A stretch of DNA of 64,000 nucleotides from NCBI RefSeq assembly GCF_000799735.1, contig NZ_JUHH01000001.1:2108001-2172000 (forward strand). Direction: 5' to 3'. The notes beneath the pieces are model-generated. The model saw only the letters and a program-made list of their open reading frames with translations, was not told where the DNA came from and did no database searches. The stretch's first letter is position 1. Every line of letters begins with the position of its first letter. This document shows positions 37,337-46,516 of the stretch, one piece after another. Origin of the DNA: Methylotenera sp. G11. Its GTDB lineage: Bacteria > Pseudomonadota > Gammaproteobacteria > Burkholderiales > Methylophilaceae. Both the position numbers and the translations under genes were made by a program.

Positions 37337-38014
37337 GTGGCACAAACCCAAATGGCATTAGATTCATTAGATTTCGACGCAACAGTTGCCCTGGCAACTA
37401 AAGTTGCTCCACATGTAGACATTTTAGAAATCGGTACTCCATGCATTAAGCATAACGGTATCAAACTGCTGCAAACACTGCGCGCAAAATTCCCGAACAA
37501 CAAAATCCTGGTTGACCTGAAAACAATGGACGCCGGTTACTACGAAGCTGAGCCATTCTTCAAAGCTGGCGCAGATATCGTTACAGTACTGGGTACTTCA
37601 GACATCGGCACAATCAAAGGTGTTATTGATGTTGCAAACAAATACGGTAAAAAAGCACAAGTTGACTTGATCAATGTGGCTGATAAAAAAACACGTACAC
37701 AAGAAGTTGCAAAATTAGGCGCGCACATCATCGGTGTTCACACTGGTTTGGATCAACAGGCTGCTGGCCAGACACCATTTGCTGACTTGGCTTTGGTTGC
37801 AGGCTTGAACCTGGGTGTTGACATTTCAGTTGCCGGTGGCGTTAAAGCTGCTACGGCTGCTCAAGTACGTGACGCTGGTGCAACTATCATTGTTGCCGGT
37901 GCTGCTATCTACGGCGCTGCTGACCCAGCTGCTGCTGCTGCTGAAATCACAGGTATCGCTCATGGCGGTTCAACTGGCGGTTTATTCGGTTTTATTAAAA
38001 AATTATTCAGCTAA
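37337..38014 (+). CDS. hps: 3-hexulose-6-phosphate synthase (RuMP cycle)
   Basis: Condenses formaldehyde with ribulose 5-phosphate to hexulose 6-phosphate, the carbon-assimilating step of RuMP methylotrophs. The 225-residue TIM-barrel protein has MALDSLDFDATVALATKVAP at the substrate strand, the catalytic ILVDLKTMDAGYYE and the phosphate-binding VAGGVKAAT and VAGAAIYGA. After the barrel there is an extra tail: a Gly/Ser linker (GGSTGG) and LFGFIKKLFS. GTG start with a perfect Shine-Dalgarno; codon choice is strongly biased, like tuf, suggesting very high expression. The isomerase partner (hxlB/phi) is not nearby. Confidence 0.96.
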   Translation: MAQTQMALDSLDFDATVALATKVAPHVDILEIGTPCIKHNGIKLLQTLRAKFPNNKILVDLKTMDAGYYEAEPFFKAGADIVTVLGTSDIGTIKGVIDVANKYGKKAQVDLINVADKKTRTQEVAKLGAHIIGVHTGLDQQAAGQTPFADLALVAGLNLGVDISVAGGVKAATAAQVRDAGATIIVAGAAIYGAADPAAAAAEITGIAHGGSTGGLFGFIKKLFS

Positions 38015-38030
38015 TTTTTTAACTGATTGA

Positions 38031-38063
38031 AAAAACCCCAGTCTTAAAAGCTGGGGTTTTTTT
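38031..38063 (+). terminator. Terminator after hps
   Basis: AAAAACCCCAG ... CTGGGGTTTTTTT forms an 11-bp stem with a 9-base loop and a T7 run. With the upstream promoter region it makes hps a self-contained unit inside the his operon. Confidence 0.9.
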
Positions 38064-38151
38064 ATGTCAAATTTCTATTTAGTCAGGTAAATATACGTGA
38101 TCGCCTTGTAATGGGTTAAAATGCCGTTACATAACATTTGATATACATTCT

Positions 38152-38739
38152 ATGCGTACAGCCAAAGTTAACAGAAACACATTAGAAACCCAGATCGCAG
38201 TGAGCATCAATCTTGATGGCACTGGCCTTTCTTCATTTAACACAGGCCTTGGCTTTCTGGATCATATGCTAGACCAGATTGCCCGCCATGGCATGATGGA
38301 TATTGAAGTGAATGCCAAGGGTGATTTGCATATCGATGCGCATCATACAGTTGAAGATATTGGCATCACCTTAGGCCAGGCGTTTGCGCAGGCAGTTGGT
38401 GATAAAAAAGGCATTCGTCGTTATGGCCATGCCTATGTGCCGCTGGATGAAGCGTTATCACGCGTGGTTCTGGACATTTCAGGACGCCCGGGTCTGGAAT
38501 TCGGCTGTACGTTCACACGCGCAGCGATCGGCACGTTTGATGTCGACCTCATACATGAGTTTTTCCAGGGCTTTGTGAACCATGCCAATGTCACTCTGCA
38601 TATCGATAACTTAAAAGGTCACAATGCCCACCATCAGGCAGAGACAATTTTCAAGGCTTTCGGCCGTGCGCTGCGTGTGGCCGTAGAGTTCGATACGCGT
38701 ATGGCGGGTATCATGCCGTCAACGAAAGGCAGTTTGTAA
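38152..38739 (+). CDS. hisB: Imidazoleglycerol-phosphate dehydratase HisB
   Basis: Monofunctional dehydratase of 195 residues; the phosphatase domain fused in enterobacteria is absent. Two manganese-binding His clusters are seen: [13 protein letters not shown] and [18 protein letters not shown]. Begins a second co-directional his run (hisBHAFIE) after the hps terminator, so it needs a promoter within 38064-38151 or read-through. Confidence 0.96.
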   Translation: MRTAKVNRNTLETQIAVSINLDGTGLSSFNTGLGFLDHMLDQIARHGMMDIEVNAKGDLHIDAHHTVEDIGITLGQAFAQAVGDKKGIRRYGHAYVPLDEALSRVVLDISGRPGLEFGCTFTRAAIGTFDVDLIHEFFQGFVNHANVTLHIDNLKGHNAHHQAETIFKAFGRALRVAVEFDTRMAGIMPSTKGSL

Positions 38740-38802
38740 GGCTCTCGCTGCCGGGGATTCCATCGCCGGTAAAAACAGGTCACAGCAATACCACAAAATA
38801 AC

Positions 38803-39456
38803 ATGAGCAAAATAGATATCGCGGTAGTAGATTATGGCATGGGCAATTTGCGCTCAGTATCAAAGGCGCTTGAGCATGTCGCGCCGGCAAAGCATGTTTT
38901 GGTCACCGGCAATCCTGATGATATTGCGGCAGCAGAGCGTGTTGTCTTTCCCGGACAGGGCGCCATGCCGGATTGCATACGCGAGCTTGATGCGAGAGGC
39001 CTGCGTGATGCGGTCATTGCTGCCACGCAGAACAAGCCTTTTTTAGGTATATGCATTGGCCTTCAAATGCTGTTTGAGCATTCCGAAGAAGGTGATGCAG
39101 CGGGTCTTGGCGTGTTTAAAGGCAGTGTGAAGCGCTTTGCGGCAGAACATATGGTCGACAGCGAGGGTGGTAAACTGAAGGTTCCACACATGGGCTGGAA
39201 CCAGGTATATCAAACCGGCGCTGAACCGCATGCTTTATGGCAGGGCATTCAGGATGCCGCCAGATTCTATTATGTCCATAGTTATTATGTGCAGCCAGAT
39301 GATGACGGTATCATCGCTGGCTATAGCCATTACCCGAACAGGTTTACCTGTGCAATTGCAAAAGATAATCTGTTTGCAGTGCAGTTCCATCCGGAAAAAA
39401 GTGCCGATGCAGGTTTGCAGTTATTGAGCAATTTCGTAAACTGGTCGCCAGACTAA
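38803..39456 (+). CDS. hisH: Imidazole glycerol phosphate synthase, glutaminase subunit HisH
   Basis: Glutamine amidotransferase that feeds ammonia to HisF. The 217 residues have the nucleophile cysteine in GICIGLQMLFE and the catalytic His/Glu in FHPEKSADAG, with YGMGNLRSV at the N-terminus. Pairs with hisF about 800 bp downstream. Confidence 0.95.
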   Translation: MSKIDIAVVDYGMGNLRSVSKALEHVAPAKHVLVTGNPDDIAAAERVVFPGQGAMPDCIRELDARGLRDAVIAATQNKPFLGICIGLQMLFEHSEEGDAAGLGVFKGSVKRFAAEHMVDSEGGKLKVPHMGWNQVYQTGAEPHALWQGIQDAARFYYVHSYYVQPDDDGIIAGYSHYPNRFTCAIAKDNLFAVQFHPEKSADAGLQLLSNFVNWSPD

Positions 39457-39525
39457 GCGGCAGTTTAATGATGGATAGCAGTTACTTTATTAATTACTGA
39501 TTTTTTATTTGATTTATTTTTCACT

Positions 39526-40263
39526 ATGTTAATTATCCCAGCAATTGATCTCAAAGACGGCCAGTGTGTCAGACTTAAACAAGGCTTAATGGAGGAGTCT
39601 ACGGTATTCTCCGAAGATCCGGGTGCGATGGCTCGGCATTGGGTGGATCAAGGCGGTAAACGGCTGCACCTGGTTGATTTGAACGGTGCATTTGCAGGTA
39701 AGCCGGTCAATGAAGGTGCTATCAAATCTATCGTAAGCGCAGTTGGCGGCGATATACCGATTCAGCTGGGTGGTGGCATCCGTGATCTGGAAACCATAGA
39801 GCGTTATCTCGATAATGGTATCGATTATGTGATTATCGGTACGGCAGCTGTTAAAACGCCTGGCTTTCTGCATGAGGCATGCTATGCATTCCCCGGACAG
39901 ATCATGGTCGGACTGGATGCCAAAGATGGCAAGGTGGCAATTGACGGATGGTCTAAGCTGACAGGCCATGACGTGATTGACCTGGCGAAAAAATTTGAAG
40001 ATTATGGCGTCAATTCAATTGTCTATACTGATATTGGCCGTGATGGCATGTTGAGCGGTGTGAATATTGAAGCCACTGTTGCGCTGGCGCAGGCATTGAC
40101 GATTCCTGTCATTGCGTCAGGCGGCGTGACCAACCTGGACGATGTCAGGAAGCTGTGCGCAGTTGCCAGTGAAGGTATTATCGGCACGATTACCGGCCGT
40201 GCAATCTATGAAGGTACGCTGGATTTTTCTGCCGCACAGAAACTTGCGGATGAGTTAAGTTGA
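39526..40263 (+). CDS. hisA: ProFAR isomerase HisA
   Basis: TIM-barrel isomerase of the fourth histidine step. In the 245 residues the catalytic aspartates are in [17 protein letters not shown] and [10 protein letters not shown], and the phosphate sites in IQLGGGIRD and [11 protein letters not shown]. Placed between hisH and hisF as usual. Confidence 0.96.
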   Translation: MLIIPAIDLKDGQCVRLKQGLMEESTVFSEDPGAMARHWVDQGGKRLHLVDLNGAFAGKPVNEGAIKSIVSAVGGDIPIQLGGGIRDLETIERYLDNGIDYVIIGTAAVKTPGFLHEACYAFPGQIMVGLDAKDGKVAIDGWSKLTGHDVIDLAKKFEDYGVNSIVYTDIGRDGMLSGVNIEATVALAQALTIPVIASGGVTNLDDVRKLCAVASEGIIGTITGRAIYEGTLDFSAAQKLADELS

Positions 40264-40276
40264 TGGAGCTTGTCTG

Positions 40277-41044
40277 ATGGGTCTGGCAAAACGCATTATT
40301 CCGTGTCTTGACGTGACGGATGGCCGTGTTGTAAAAGGCGTGAATTTTCTTGAACTGCGCGACGCCGGTGATCCTGTTGAGATTGCCAAGCGCTATGATG
40401 ATCAGGGTGCTGATGAGCTGACATTTCTGGACATTACGGCCAGCTCCGATAACCGTGGCCTGATTCTGCATATTATCGAAGAAGTGGCGAGTCAGGTGTT
40501 TATTCCTCTGACAGTGGGCGGCGGTGTGCGCGAGGTTGAAGATGTGCGCCGCCTGTTGAATGCCGGAGCCGATAAGGTTAGTATTAACACGACAGCAGTG
40601 CTTAACCCGCAGATGGTGAAAGCCGCTGCTGACCGCTTTGGTTCGCAGTGCATCGTTGTGGCGATCGATGCCAAAAAAGTTGAAAATCAACCTTTCGAAT
40701 GGGAAGTATTTACCCATGGTGGCCGTAAGGCAACCGGACTTGATGCCGTTAAATGGGCTGAATACATGGTGAGCCTGGGTGCTGGTGAGCTGCTGGTCAC
40801 CAGTATGGATAGGGACGGTACTAAAATCGGCTTTAACAACCCGCTTAACAGGGCCATCAGTAATGCCGTAGAAGTGCCCCTGATCGCATCAGGAGGTGTA
40901 GGTAATTTGCAGCATCTGGTCGATGGCGTCAAGGAAGGCGGCGCTGATGCCGTGCTGGCTGCCAGCATATTCCACTATGGCGAATATACGGTAAGGGAAG
41001 CGAAAGAATATATGGCCAGGCATGGTATAGAGGTCAGGCTATGA
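40277..41044 (+). CDS. hisF: Imidazole glycerol phosphate synthase, cyclase subunit HisF
   Basis: Cyclase that with HisH makes imidazole glycerol phosphate and AICAR. Catalytic aspartates are in [15 protein letters not shown] and [11 protein letters not shown]; the phosphate sites are [12 protein letters not shown] and [12 protein letters not shown]. 255 residues. Its stop overlaps the hisI start by 4 bp (ATGA). Confidence 0.97.
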   Translation: MGLAKRIIPCLDVTDGRVVKGVNFLELRDAGDPVEIAKRYDDQGADELTFLDITASSDNRGLILHIIEEVASQVFIPLTVGGGVREVEDVRRLLNAGADKVSINTTAVLNPQMVKAAADRFGSQCIVVAIDAKKVENQPFEWEVFTHGGRKATGLDAVKWAEYMVSLGAGELLVTSMDRDGTKIGFNNPLNRAISNAVEVPLIASGGVGNLQHLVDGVKEGGADAVLAASIFHYGEYTVREAKEYMARHGIEVRL

Positions 41045-41427
41045 ATTGGCTGGATGAAATTCACTGGGATGCTGACGGGCTGGTGCCTGTCATTGCACAG
41101 GAGCATGATACGGGCGATGTCGTCATGTTTGCCTGGATGAACCGTGAAGCATTGCAATTAAGCCAGGATACCAGGCAGGCTGTTTACTGGTCACGGTCGC
41201 GCAAACGGCTGTGGCGTAAAGGTGAAGAGTCCGGGCATGTGCAGAAAATACATGAGATCCGCCTTGATTGTGACGAGGACGTGATTCTGCTGAAAATAGA
41301 ACAGGTTGGCGGTATCGCCTGCCATACTGGCCGCCACAGCTGTTTCTTCAAGAAGCTGGAGAATGAAAACTGGCTGGTAGACCAGCCTGTCATCAAGAAC
41401 CCGGAAGATATTTATAAGCATGAGTAA
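41041..41427 (+). CDS. hisI: Phosphoribosyl-AMP cyclohydrolase HisI
   Basis: Opens the adenine ring of phosphoribosyl-AMP. The stand-alone 128-residue form has [18 protein letters not shown] and the zinc/magnesium ligands DCDEDVILL and CHTGRHSCF. Separate from HisE, unlike the enterobacterial fusion, but the two genes overlap by 8 bp. Confidence 0.96.
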   Translation: MNWLDEIHWDADGLVPVIAQEHDTGDVVMFAWMNREALQLSQDTRQAVYWSRSRKRLWRKGEESGHVQKIHEIRLDCDEDVILLKIEQVGGIACHTGRHSCFFKKLENENWLVDQPVIKNPEDIYKHE

Positions 41428-41752
41428 TTCAATGAATGACGTTCTAGACCGTTTGTCCGATTTGCTGGAGCAGCGCAAGTCTGCCGACCCTGCATCGTCT
41501 TACGTTGCCAAACTCTATGCTAAAGGCATGGACAGCATTCTTAAAAAAATCGGTGAGGAAGCAACCGAAACGGTGATTGCGGCTAAAGGCGGTAATAAAG
41601 AGGAAATTATCTATGAAACTGCCGATTTATGGTTTCATACACTGGTCATGCTTGCAAAAGCGGATTTAAAACCATCGGATGTACTGGCAGAGCTGGCCAG
41701 GCGTGAAGGTTTGTCTGGTATCGATGAGAAAAATGCCAGACCAAAAGGATAG
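41420..41752 (+). CDS. hisE: Phosphoribosyl-ATP pyrophosphatase HisE
   Basis: All-alpha MazG-like pyrophosphatase of the second histidine step; 110 residues with the metal motif [14 protein letters not shown] and [16 protein letters not shown] at 41420 overlaps hisI; a second in-frame ATG at 41432 is also possible and would shorten the protein by four residues. Confidence 0.94.
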   Translation: MSNSMNDVLDRLSDLLEQRKSADPASSYVAKLYAKGMDSILKKIGEEATETVIAAKGGNKEEIIYETADLWFHTLVMLAKADLKPSDVLAELARREGLSGIDEKNARPKG

Positions 41753-41762
41753 TGAGGCTGGA

Positions 41763-42101
41763 ATGAGCGCAGACTGTATTTTTTGCAAGATTATCAAGGG
41801 CGATATTCCTTCAAAGAAGGTGTATGAAGATGACGATGTGATCGCCTTTCATGATATACATCCGATCACCAGGGTGCATTTCCTAATCGTGCCCAAGCTG
41901 CATATTGAAAGTTTGCAGACTTGCGAAGCGCAGCATCAGGCATTGCTGGGCAAGATATTGTTACTGGCCCCCAAGCTGGCTGCAGAGCAGGGTTTGAAAG
42001 GGTTTCGTACGATGATCAATACTGGGCGCGAAGGCGGGCAGGAAGTGTTTCATGTGCACGTACACGTATTTGGTGGCGGCGAGTCGCTGCCGAGAATTTA
42101 G
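41763..42101 (+). CDS. HIT-family nucleotide hydrolase (HinT type)
   Basis: A 112-residue histidine-triad protein with CIFCKIIKGDIPSKKVYEDD at the start and the triad HVHVHVFGGG at the end. HinT proteins hydrolyse adenosine phosphoramidates. The ATG at 41763 follows hisE by 10 bp and gives the family N-terminus; an earlier in-frame start inside hisE is rejected. The hisE-hint-tatA order is standard in betaproteobacteria. Confidence 0.93.
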   Translation: MSADCIFCKIIKGDIPSKKVYEDDDVIAFHDIHPITRVHFLIVPKLHIESLQTCEAQHQALLGKILLLAPKLAAEQGLKGFRTMINTGREGGQEVFHVHVHVFGGGESLPRI

Positions 42102-42137
42102 CGGCATCAGTCAGCGGATATTATTAAGGAGAGCATC

Positions 42138-42515
42138 ATGGGATCATTAAGCATTTGGCATTGGTTGATTGTTTTGTTGGTGGTGGTGCTGATATTCGGT
42201 ACAAAGAAGCTGCGCAACCTCGGTGGTGATGTGGGTGGTGCCGTTAAGAGTTTTAAAGATGCGATGGCCGAAGAAAAAAATGGATCCGCTACTTCAGAAG
42301 CTATCACTGACCAGTCAGAAAAAGCGCTGACAATCGAAGCCAATGCCGTTGAAGTTCCGGCTACCAAGGCACCAGCAAAGAAACGCGCCCCGGCTGCAAA
42401 AACCGCTGCTGCCAAGAAGCCTGCTGCTAAAGCCTCAGCGGACAAACCCAAAACACCAGCGAAAAAAGCTTCAGCAGCTAAACCCAAAGCGGCTACGATA
42501 AAAGCTGAGTCTTGA
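42138..42515 (+). CDS. tatA: Twin-arginine translocase TatA with long K/A/P-rich tail
   Basis: Pore-forming subunit of the Tat system. One membrane helix (about 6-22) ends in the invariant FG (LIFGTKKL), then the amphipathic helix [14 protein letters not shown]. The usual protein ends soon after; here it runs to 125 residues with a tail from about residue 75 made of [12 protein letters not shown]-like blocks, similar to histone H1 or to the TopA tail in this window. The tail is probably disordered and strongly basic. First gene of tatABC. Confidence 0.93.
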   Translation: MGSLSIWHWLIVLLVVVLIFGTKKLRNLGGDVGGAVKSFKDAMAEEKNGSATSEAITDQSEKALTIEANAVEVPATKAPAKKRAPAAKTAAAKKPAAKASADKPKTPAKKASAAKPKAATIKAES

Positions 42516-42566
42516 TTTTTCAGGTCAGGACTGTATCTGCTATTTATCCGACTTTAGTTTCTAACC

Positions 42567-42902
42567 GTGTTTGATATTGCCTTTTCTGAATTGGTGGTCA
42601 TCGCAATCGTTGCACTGATTGTGATTGGCCCGGAGAAGTTACCGAAAGTTGCGCGTACGCTGGGGACACTGGCTGGGCGCATGCAGAAATACATGGCGCA
42701 GATTAAAGAAGAGGTAAACCGGGAGGCGCGTTTTGCAGAGCTCCAGAAACTGCAGGATGAGATCCGGAGCGCCGGTAATGCTGCACAGGAAAAGCTGCAA
42801 TCCGAGGCGGGAAAGATTAGCCAGGATTTGCAAATCAGCGAAGCAGAAGGCGCCAAGCCAGCTCTGGACAAACAGCCCAATCCTAACCCAGATAAAGAAT
42901 AG
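42567..42902 (+). CDS. tatB: Twin-arginine translocase TatB
   Basis: Receptor subunit that works with TatC. The 111 residues begin MFDIAFSELVVIAIVALIVI with the typical GPEKLPKVART hinge and a long amphipathic coiled region rich in E/K/Q. GTG start. Ten bases separate it from tatC. Confidence 0.94.
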   Translation: MFDIAFSELVVIAIVALIVIGPEKLPKVARTLGTLAGRMQKYMAQIKEEVNREARFAELQKLQDEIRSAGNAAQEKLQSEAGKISQDLQISEAEGAKPALDKQPNPNPDKE

Positions 42903-42911
42903 TGCTGGCAC

Positions 42912-43652
42912 GTGACTCCTACCGAAAATTTCATATCACATCTAATTGAGTTGCGCAGCCGCTTGCTGCGTATCGTTGTGGGCTTGATCGTTGTTTTTGT
43001 CGCACTGTTTCCATTTGCCAATGATATTTATGCATTGCTGGCAGCGCCTTTGCTGGGCAAGCTGCCGCTGGGCGGGCAGATGATCGCCACCGGCGTCACT
43101 ACCCCATTCTTTGTGCCGATGAAGGTGGCGATGATGGCTGCATTTTTGATTTCGCTGCCGCATACGCTTTACCAGGTCTGGGCATTTGTAGCCCCAGGCC
43201 TTTATGCGCATGAAAAGAGATTCATGGTCCCGATCATTGTTTTCAGCAGTTTTCTGTTTCTGCTGGGCATGTCTTTCGCTTATTTTCTGGTCTTTCCGGT
43301 GGTGTTTGGATTCATTGTAGGTACCGCGCCGGAAGGTGTCGCGGTCATGACCGATATCGGAAACTACCTCGATTTTGTCATGACTTTGTTTTTCGCTTTT
43401 GGGCTGTCTTTTGAGGTACCTATCGCAGTGGTCATGGCTGTCCGTTTCGGCTGGGTGGACATTGCAGCACTTAAAGACGCGCGTGGTTATGTAGTGGTGG
43501 CGGCATTTGTGATCGGCGCAATCTTTACTCCGCCAGACATCATTTCACAGTTCATGCTGGCGGTTCCTATGTGGCTGCTGTATGAGTTAGGCATTTTTGT
43601 TGCCGCATTCACCAGCAAGAAATCCGAGCCGACAATTCAACCGCCGGCTTAA
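42912..43652 (+). CDS. tatC: Twin-arginine translocase TatC
   Basis: Core receptor recognising the twin-arginine signal. The 246 residues have six membrane helices, with the signal-binding cytoplasmic N-terminus (FISHLIELRSRLL) and the first periplasmic loop including VTTPFFVPMKVAMM and LYQVWAFVAPGLYAHEKR. GTG start. It converges on the protease gene with only three bases between the stops. Confidence 0.96.
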   Translation: MTPTENFISHLIELRSRLLRIVVGLIVVFVALFPFANDIYALLAAPLLGKLPLGGQMIATGVTTPFFVPMKVAMMAAFLISLPHTLYQVWAFVAPGLYAHEKRFMVPIIVFSSFLFLLGMSFAYFLVFPVVFGFIVGTAPEGVAVMTDIGNYLDFVMTLFFAFGLSFEVPIAVVMAVRFGWVDIAALKDARGYVVVAAFVIGAIFTPPDIISQFMLAVPMWLLYELGIFVAAFTSKKSEPTIQPPA

Positions 43653-43655
43653 AGG

Positions 43656-44831
43656 CTATTCACTCACAATTTCAGATGGCTTCGGGCGTTTGCCGATAAT
43701 AACCGAAATGTTAATGATCGCCTCGGCACGCGCAATCTGGATAGTGGCTTTTTGATTCGGCTTCAGGGCTGCAATCAAGTTCAGCATGGTGCCGCTGTCA
43801 ATGACAGGTTTACCCTCGATCGCCAATAAAATGTCACCGGCGCGCAGGCCAGCCTTGTCGGCGGGGCTGTTGCGCAGAACACCTGCAATCAGTGCGCCTT
43901 GCGGCCGTTTTAAGCGGAATGATTCTGCAAGTTCCGGCGTAATGTCCTGTGCCTCAATGCCTATCCAGCCGCGGGTTACGTTCCCTTGAGCAATGATTTG
44001 TTCAGTCACCTGCTGTGCCAGTGTTGCCGGTATGGCGAAGCCAATGCCCATGGAGCCGCCGCTGCGTGAATAGATTGCACTATTGATGCCGACCAGGCTA
44101 CCTTCGGTATCGATTAATGCACCGCCAGAATTGCCGGGGTTGATCGAGGCGTCTGTCTGGATGAAGTTTTCATAGATGTTAATTCCAAGGTGCGTGCGGC
44201 CAAGAGCGCTGACGATGCCCTGCGTGACAGTCTGGCCGACACCGAAAGGATTGCCGATAGCCAATACTACATCGCCGACACTCAGCTTGTCCGAACTGGC
44301 AAAAGTGATTGCAGGCAGATTATCGGCATCTACTTTAATCAGTGCGAGATCAGTGTCGGGGTCGGTCCCTACCACTTTTGCAGAGAGCTTGCGGCCGTCT
44401 GACAAAGCCACCTCGATTGCATCCGCTGTTGCAATCACATGGTTATTGGTCAGGATCAAACCTTTTTCACTTACGATCACGCCGGAGCCCAGGCTGTTTT
44501 CCGGTTGCGAAGGGGTTTCCATGTCGTCGAACTGGTCGCCAAAGAAATGCCGAAAAACCGGGTCGTCCAGGAATTTCTCATGCGGGTTGGCAGCGGCTGC
44601 CTTGCTGGTGAAAATATTGACCACAGAAGGCATCGCTTTTTTTGCCGCATGACGGTAAGAGCCTGCCGGAGTGGCCTCCTGTAATTGATCATTCGGCTTT
44701 ACTACCAACGCATGTTCTTTCTGATTTAAAAAATCAGGATTGAAAATGCGCAATACAAACAGCAATGCCATGCACACGGTCGCCGTTTGTGCAAAAATGA
44801 GCCATACTTTTTTATGCAGCTGGTTATTCAT
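43656..44831 (-). CDS. Periplasmic serine protease, DegS/HtrA type
   Basis: A 391-residue protease with one N-terminal membrane anchor (about 9-27), a trypsin-like domain with H131, D161 and S235 (GNSGGAL), and one PDZ domain near 290-375. One PDZ plus an uncleaved anchor is the DegS/AlgW layout; DegP/DegQ have two PDZ domains. DegS-type proteases cut RseA-type anti-sigma factors, and an ECF sigma with a putative single-TM partner is encoded at 3148-4233, though no link is shown. Divergent from the Nif3-like gene. Confidence 0.9.
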   Translation of the reverse strand: MNNQLHKKVWLIFAQTATVCMALLFVLRIFNPDFLNQKEHALVVKPNDQLQEATPAGSYRHAAKKAMPSVVNIFTSKAAAANPHEKFLDDPVFRHFFGDQFDDMETPSQPENSLGSGVIVSEKGLILTNNHVIATADAIEVALSDGRKLSAKVVGTDPDTDLALIKVDADNLPAITFASSDKLSVGDVVLAIGNPFGVGQTVTQGIVSALGRTHLGINIYENFIQTDASINPGNSGGALIDTEGSLVGINSAIYSRSGGSMGIGFAIPATLAQQVTEQIIAQGNVTRGWIGIEAQDITPELAESFRLKRPQGALIAGVLRNSPADKAGLRAGDILLAIEGKPVIDSGTMLNLIAALKPNQKATIQIARAEAIINISVIIGKRPKPSEIVSE

Positions 44832-44917
44832 AAGTTAAATGTAAAGAAAATGAGTAGTTTGGATATCGGGTCGCAGCAATCGGAAATCAATAGCACAGAA
44901 TCTAAAGGTTATAGTTT

Positions 44918-45667
44918 ATGGTAAAAATCAATGAGTTAATACATTATACCCAACAACTCATGCGTGTAGAGCGTTTCAAGGATTACTGTCCTAATGGCTT
45001 GCAGGTTGAAGGACGGCAGGATATTCGCAAAATTGTGTCCGGAGTGACGGCGAGCATGGCGCTGTTGGAAGCGGCCCACAAAGCGAATGCTGATCTGGTG
45101 CTGGTGCATCATGGCTATTTCTGGCGTAACGAAGATGCCAGAATTGTCGGGATAAAACGTAATCGCATCGCCTATCTGTTAAAAAATGATTTAAACCTGA
45201 TGGCATATCACTTGCCTCTGGATGCGCATGCAGAGCTGGGCAATAACGTGCAGCTTGGCAAATTGCTTGGATTGAATGCAGTCGATTACGCAGGTGATGA
45301 AAATCTGGTCGCTTACGCCGACCTTGATATTCCAACAGCGCTAGGAGATTTTGTATCGCGCATTGAAAGCAGCCTGCAGCGTCGTGCCATGGTGGTGGGC
45401 GATAGAAATCGGCTGATACGCAGAGTTGCCTGGTGCACCGGGGCTGCGCAAAGTTATATTGAAGCGGCGGCAGCGCTTGGCGCCGAGGTTTTCATCAGTG
45501 GCGAGATTTCAGAGCAGACCACCCATCTGGCGCTTGAAATGGGCGTGGCCTATGTTTCTGCGGGGCATCATGCAACCGAGCGCTATGGTATCCGGGCGCT
45601 CGGTGAGCACCTTGCGGGCAGGTTTGATTTGGAGCATGAATTTATAGATATTGATAATCCGGTTTAG
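44918..45667 (+). CDS. Nif3-like dinuclear metal-centre protein (YbgI family)
   Basis: A 249-residue member of a widespread family forming hexameric rings with a two-metal site. Likely ligands are in VLVHHGYFWRN and the C-terminal HHATERYG; DCPNGLQVEG is present in altered form as DYCPNGLQVEG near the start. Proposed roles (GTP cyclohydrolase-like, DNA-related) are unsettled. The degS-nif3-petA order is common in betaproteobacteria. Confidence 0.9.
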   Translation: MVKINELIHYTQQLMRVERFKDYCPNGLQVEGRQDIRKIVSGVTASMALLEAAHKANADLVLVHHGYFWRNEDARIVGIKRNRIAYLLKNDLNLMAYHLPLDAHAELGNNVQLGKLLGLNAVDYAGDENLVAYADLDIPTALGDFVSRIESSLQRRAMVVGDRNRLIRRVAWCTGAAQSYIEAAAALGAEVFISGEISEQTTHLALEMGVAYVSAGHHATERYGIRALGEHLAGRFDLEHEFIDIDNPV

Positions 45668-45723
45668 TTGTTTTACTTCAGTCACTTATTAAATAAAGCT
45701 TTAATTGCTTAGTAAAAACATTG

Positions 45724-45729
45724 TATAAT
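45724..45729 (+). promoter_or_regulatory. Candidate -10 box for petABC
   Basis: A perfect TATAAT at 45724-45729, about 150 bp before the petA start. The best -35 neighbours (TTAATT near 45701) are poor, so this is tentative. The 5' leader would be long (about 140 bases), with no hairpin that I can define. Confidence 0.35.
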
Positions 45730-45875
45730 TCGGCGATTAAAAACCGCTCGATTTCAAGCTGTGCCCGCTGTAGGTAATGCTCTTCTAGCCGGCGCTATTT
45801 TAATATATATGATGGCATTGGTCTCAAAAGGACTTGATGCTGAATTCGGTCAATCCTTTCATGCATGAGGAAAAC

Positions 45876-46514
45876 ATGTCAGACAACCAAAGTGACAAGC
45901 AGCAGACTGGCTCGCAAGCTAGCGAGTGTTCTCAAGTAGATTTAGATAAGCGTAACTTCTTAATAGCAACTTCAGCAGTAGGCGCCCTGGGCTGTGCCGC
46001 AGTCGCGGTGCCTTTTGTTAAGAGCATGACGCCAAGTGAGCGTGCGAAAGCCGCTGGTGCGCCGGTAGAAGTTGATATCAGCAAAATTCAGCCGGGTACG
46101 ATGCTGACAGCAGAGTGGCGTGGTCAGCCGGTGTGGGTGATTAACCGGACCGATGAAATGGTCGCAGAGCTGGCGAAGCATGATGATCAGTTGTCTGATC
46201 CTGCGAGTAACGTAACTTCCCAGCAGCCTGAGTATTGTAAAAATGAAGGCCGTTCAATCAAACCTAATGTTGCCGTGGTCGTAGGTATCTGTACGCACCT
46301 GGGCTGTTCCCCGACTGAGAAGATGAAAGCGGGCGGCGATATGGGCGAGAAGTGGACCGGCGGTTTCTTCTGTCCTTGCCACGGTTCCAAGTTCGACTTG
46401 GCGGGCCGTGTGTTTAAAGGCTCTCCAGCGCCAATTAACCTGGTGGTGCCTCCGCACAAATATCTAAGCGATACTGTGTTGCTGATTGGTGTTGATACTG
46501 AAGATAAGGCTTAA
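45876..46514 (+). CDS. petA: Ubiquinol-cytochrome c reductase Rieske subunit
   Basis: Iron-sulphur subunit of the bc1 complex, which takes electrons from ubiquinol. The cluster ligands are in CTHLGCSP and CPCHGSKFD. An N-terminal membrane segment (about 29-46) follows LDKRNFLIATSA, a Tat-type motif with Lys-Arg in place of Arg-Arg. I prefer the ATG at 45876, with GAGG six bases upstream, giving 212 residues; an in-frame start at 45834 would add 14. Next to petB with 2 bp between. Confidence 0.95.
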   Translation: MSDNQSDKQQTGSQASECSQVDLDKRNFLIATSAVGALGCAAVAVPFVKSMTPSERAKAAGAPVEVDISKIQPGTMLTAEWRGQPVWVINRTDEMVAELAKHDDQLSDPASNVTSQQPEYCKNEGRSIKPNVAVVVGICTHLGCSPTEKMKAGGDMGEKWTGGFFCPCHGSKFDLAGRVFKGSPAPINLVVPPHKYLSDTVLLIGVDTEDKA

Positions 46515-46516
46515 TC

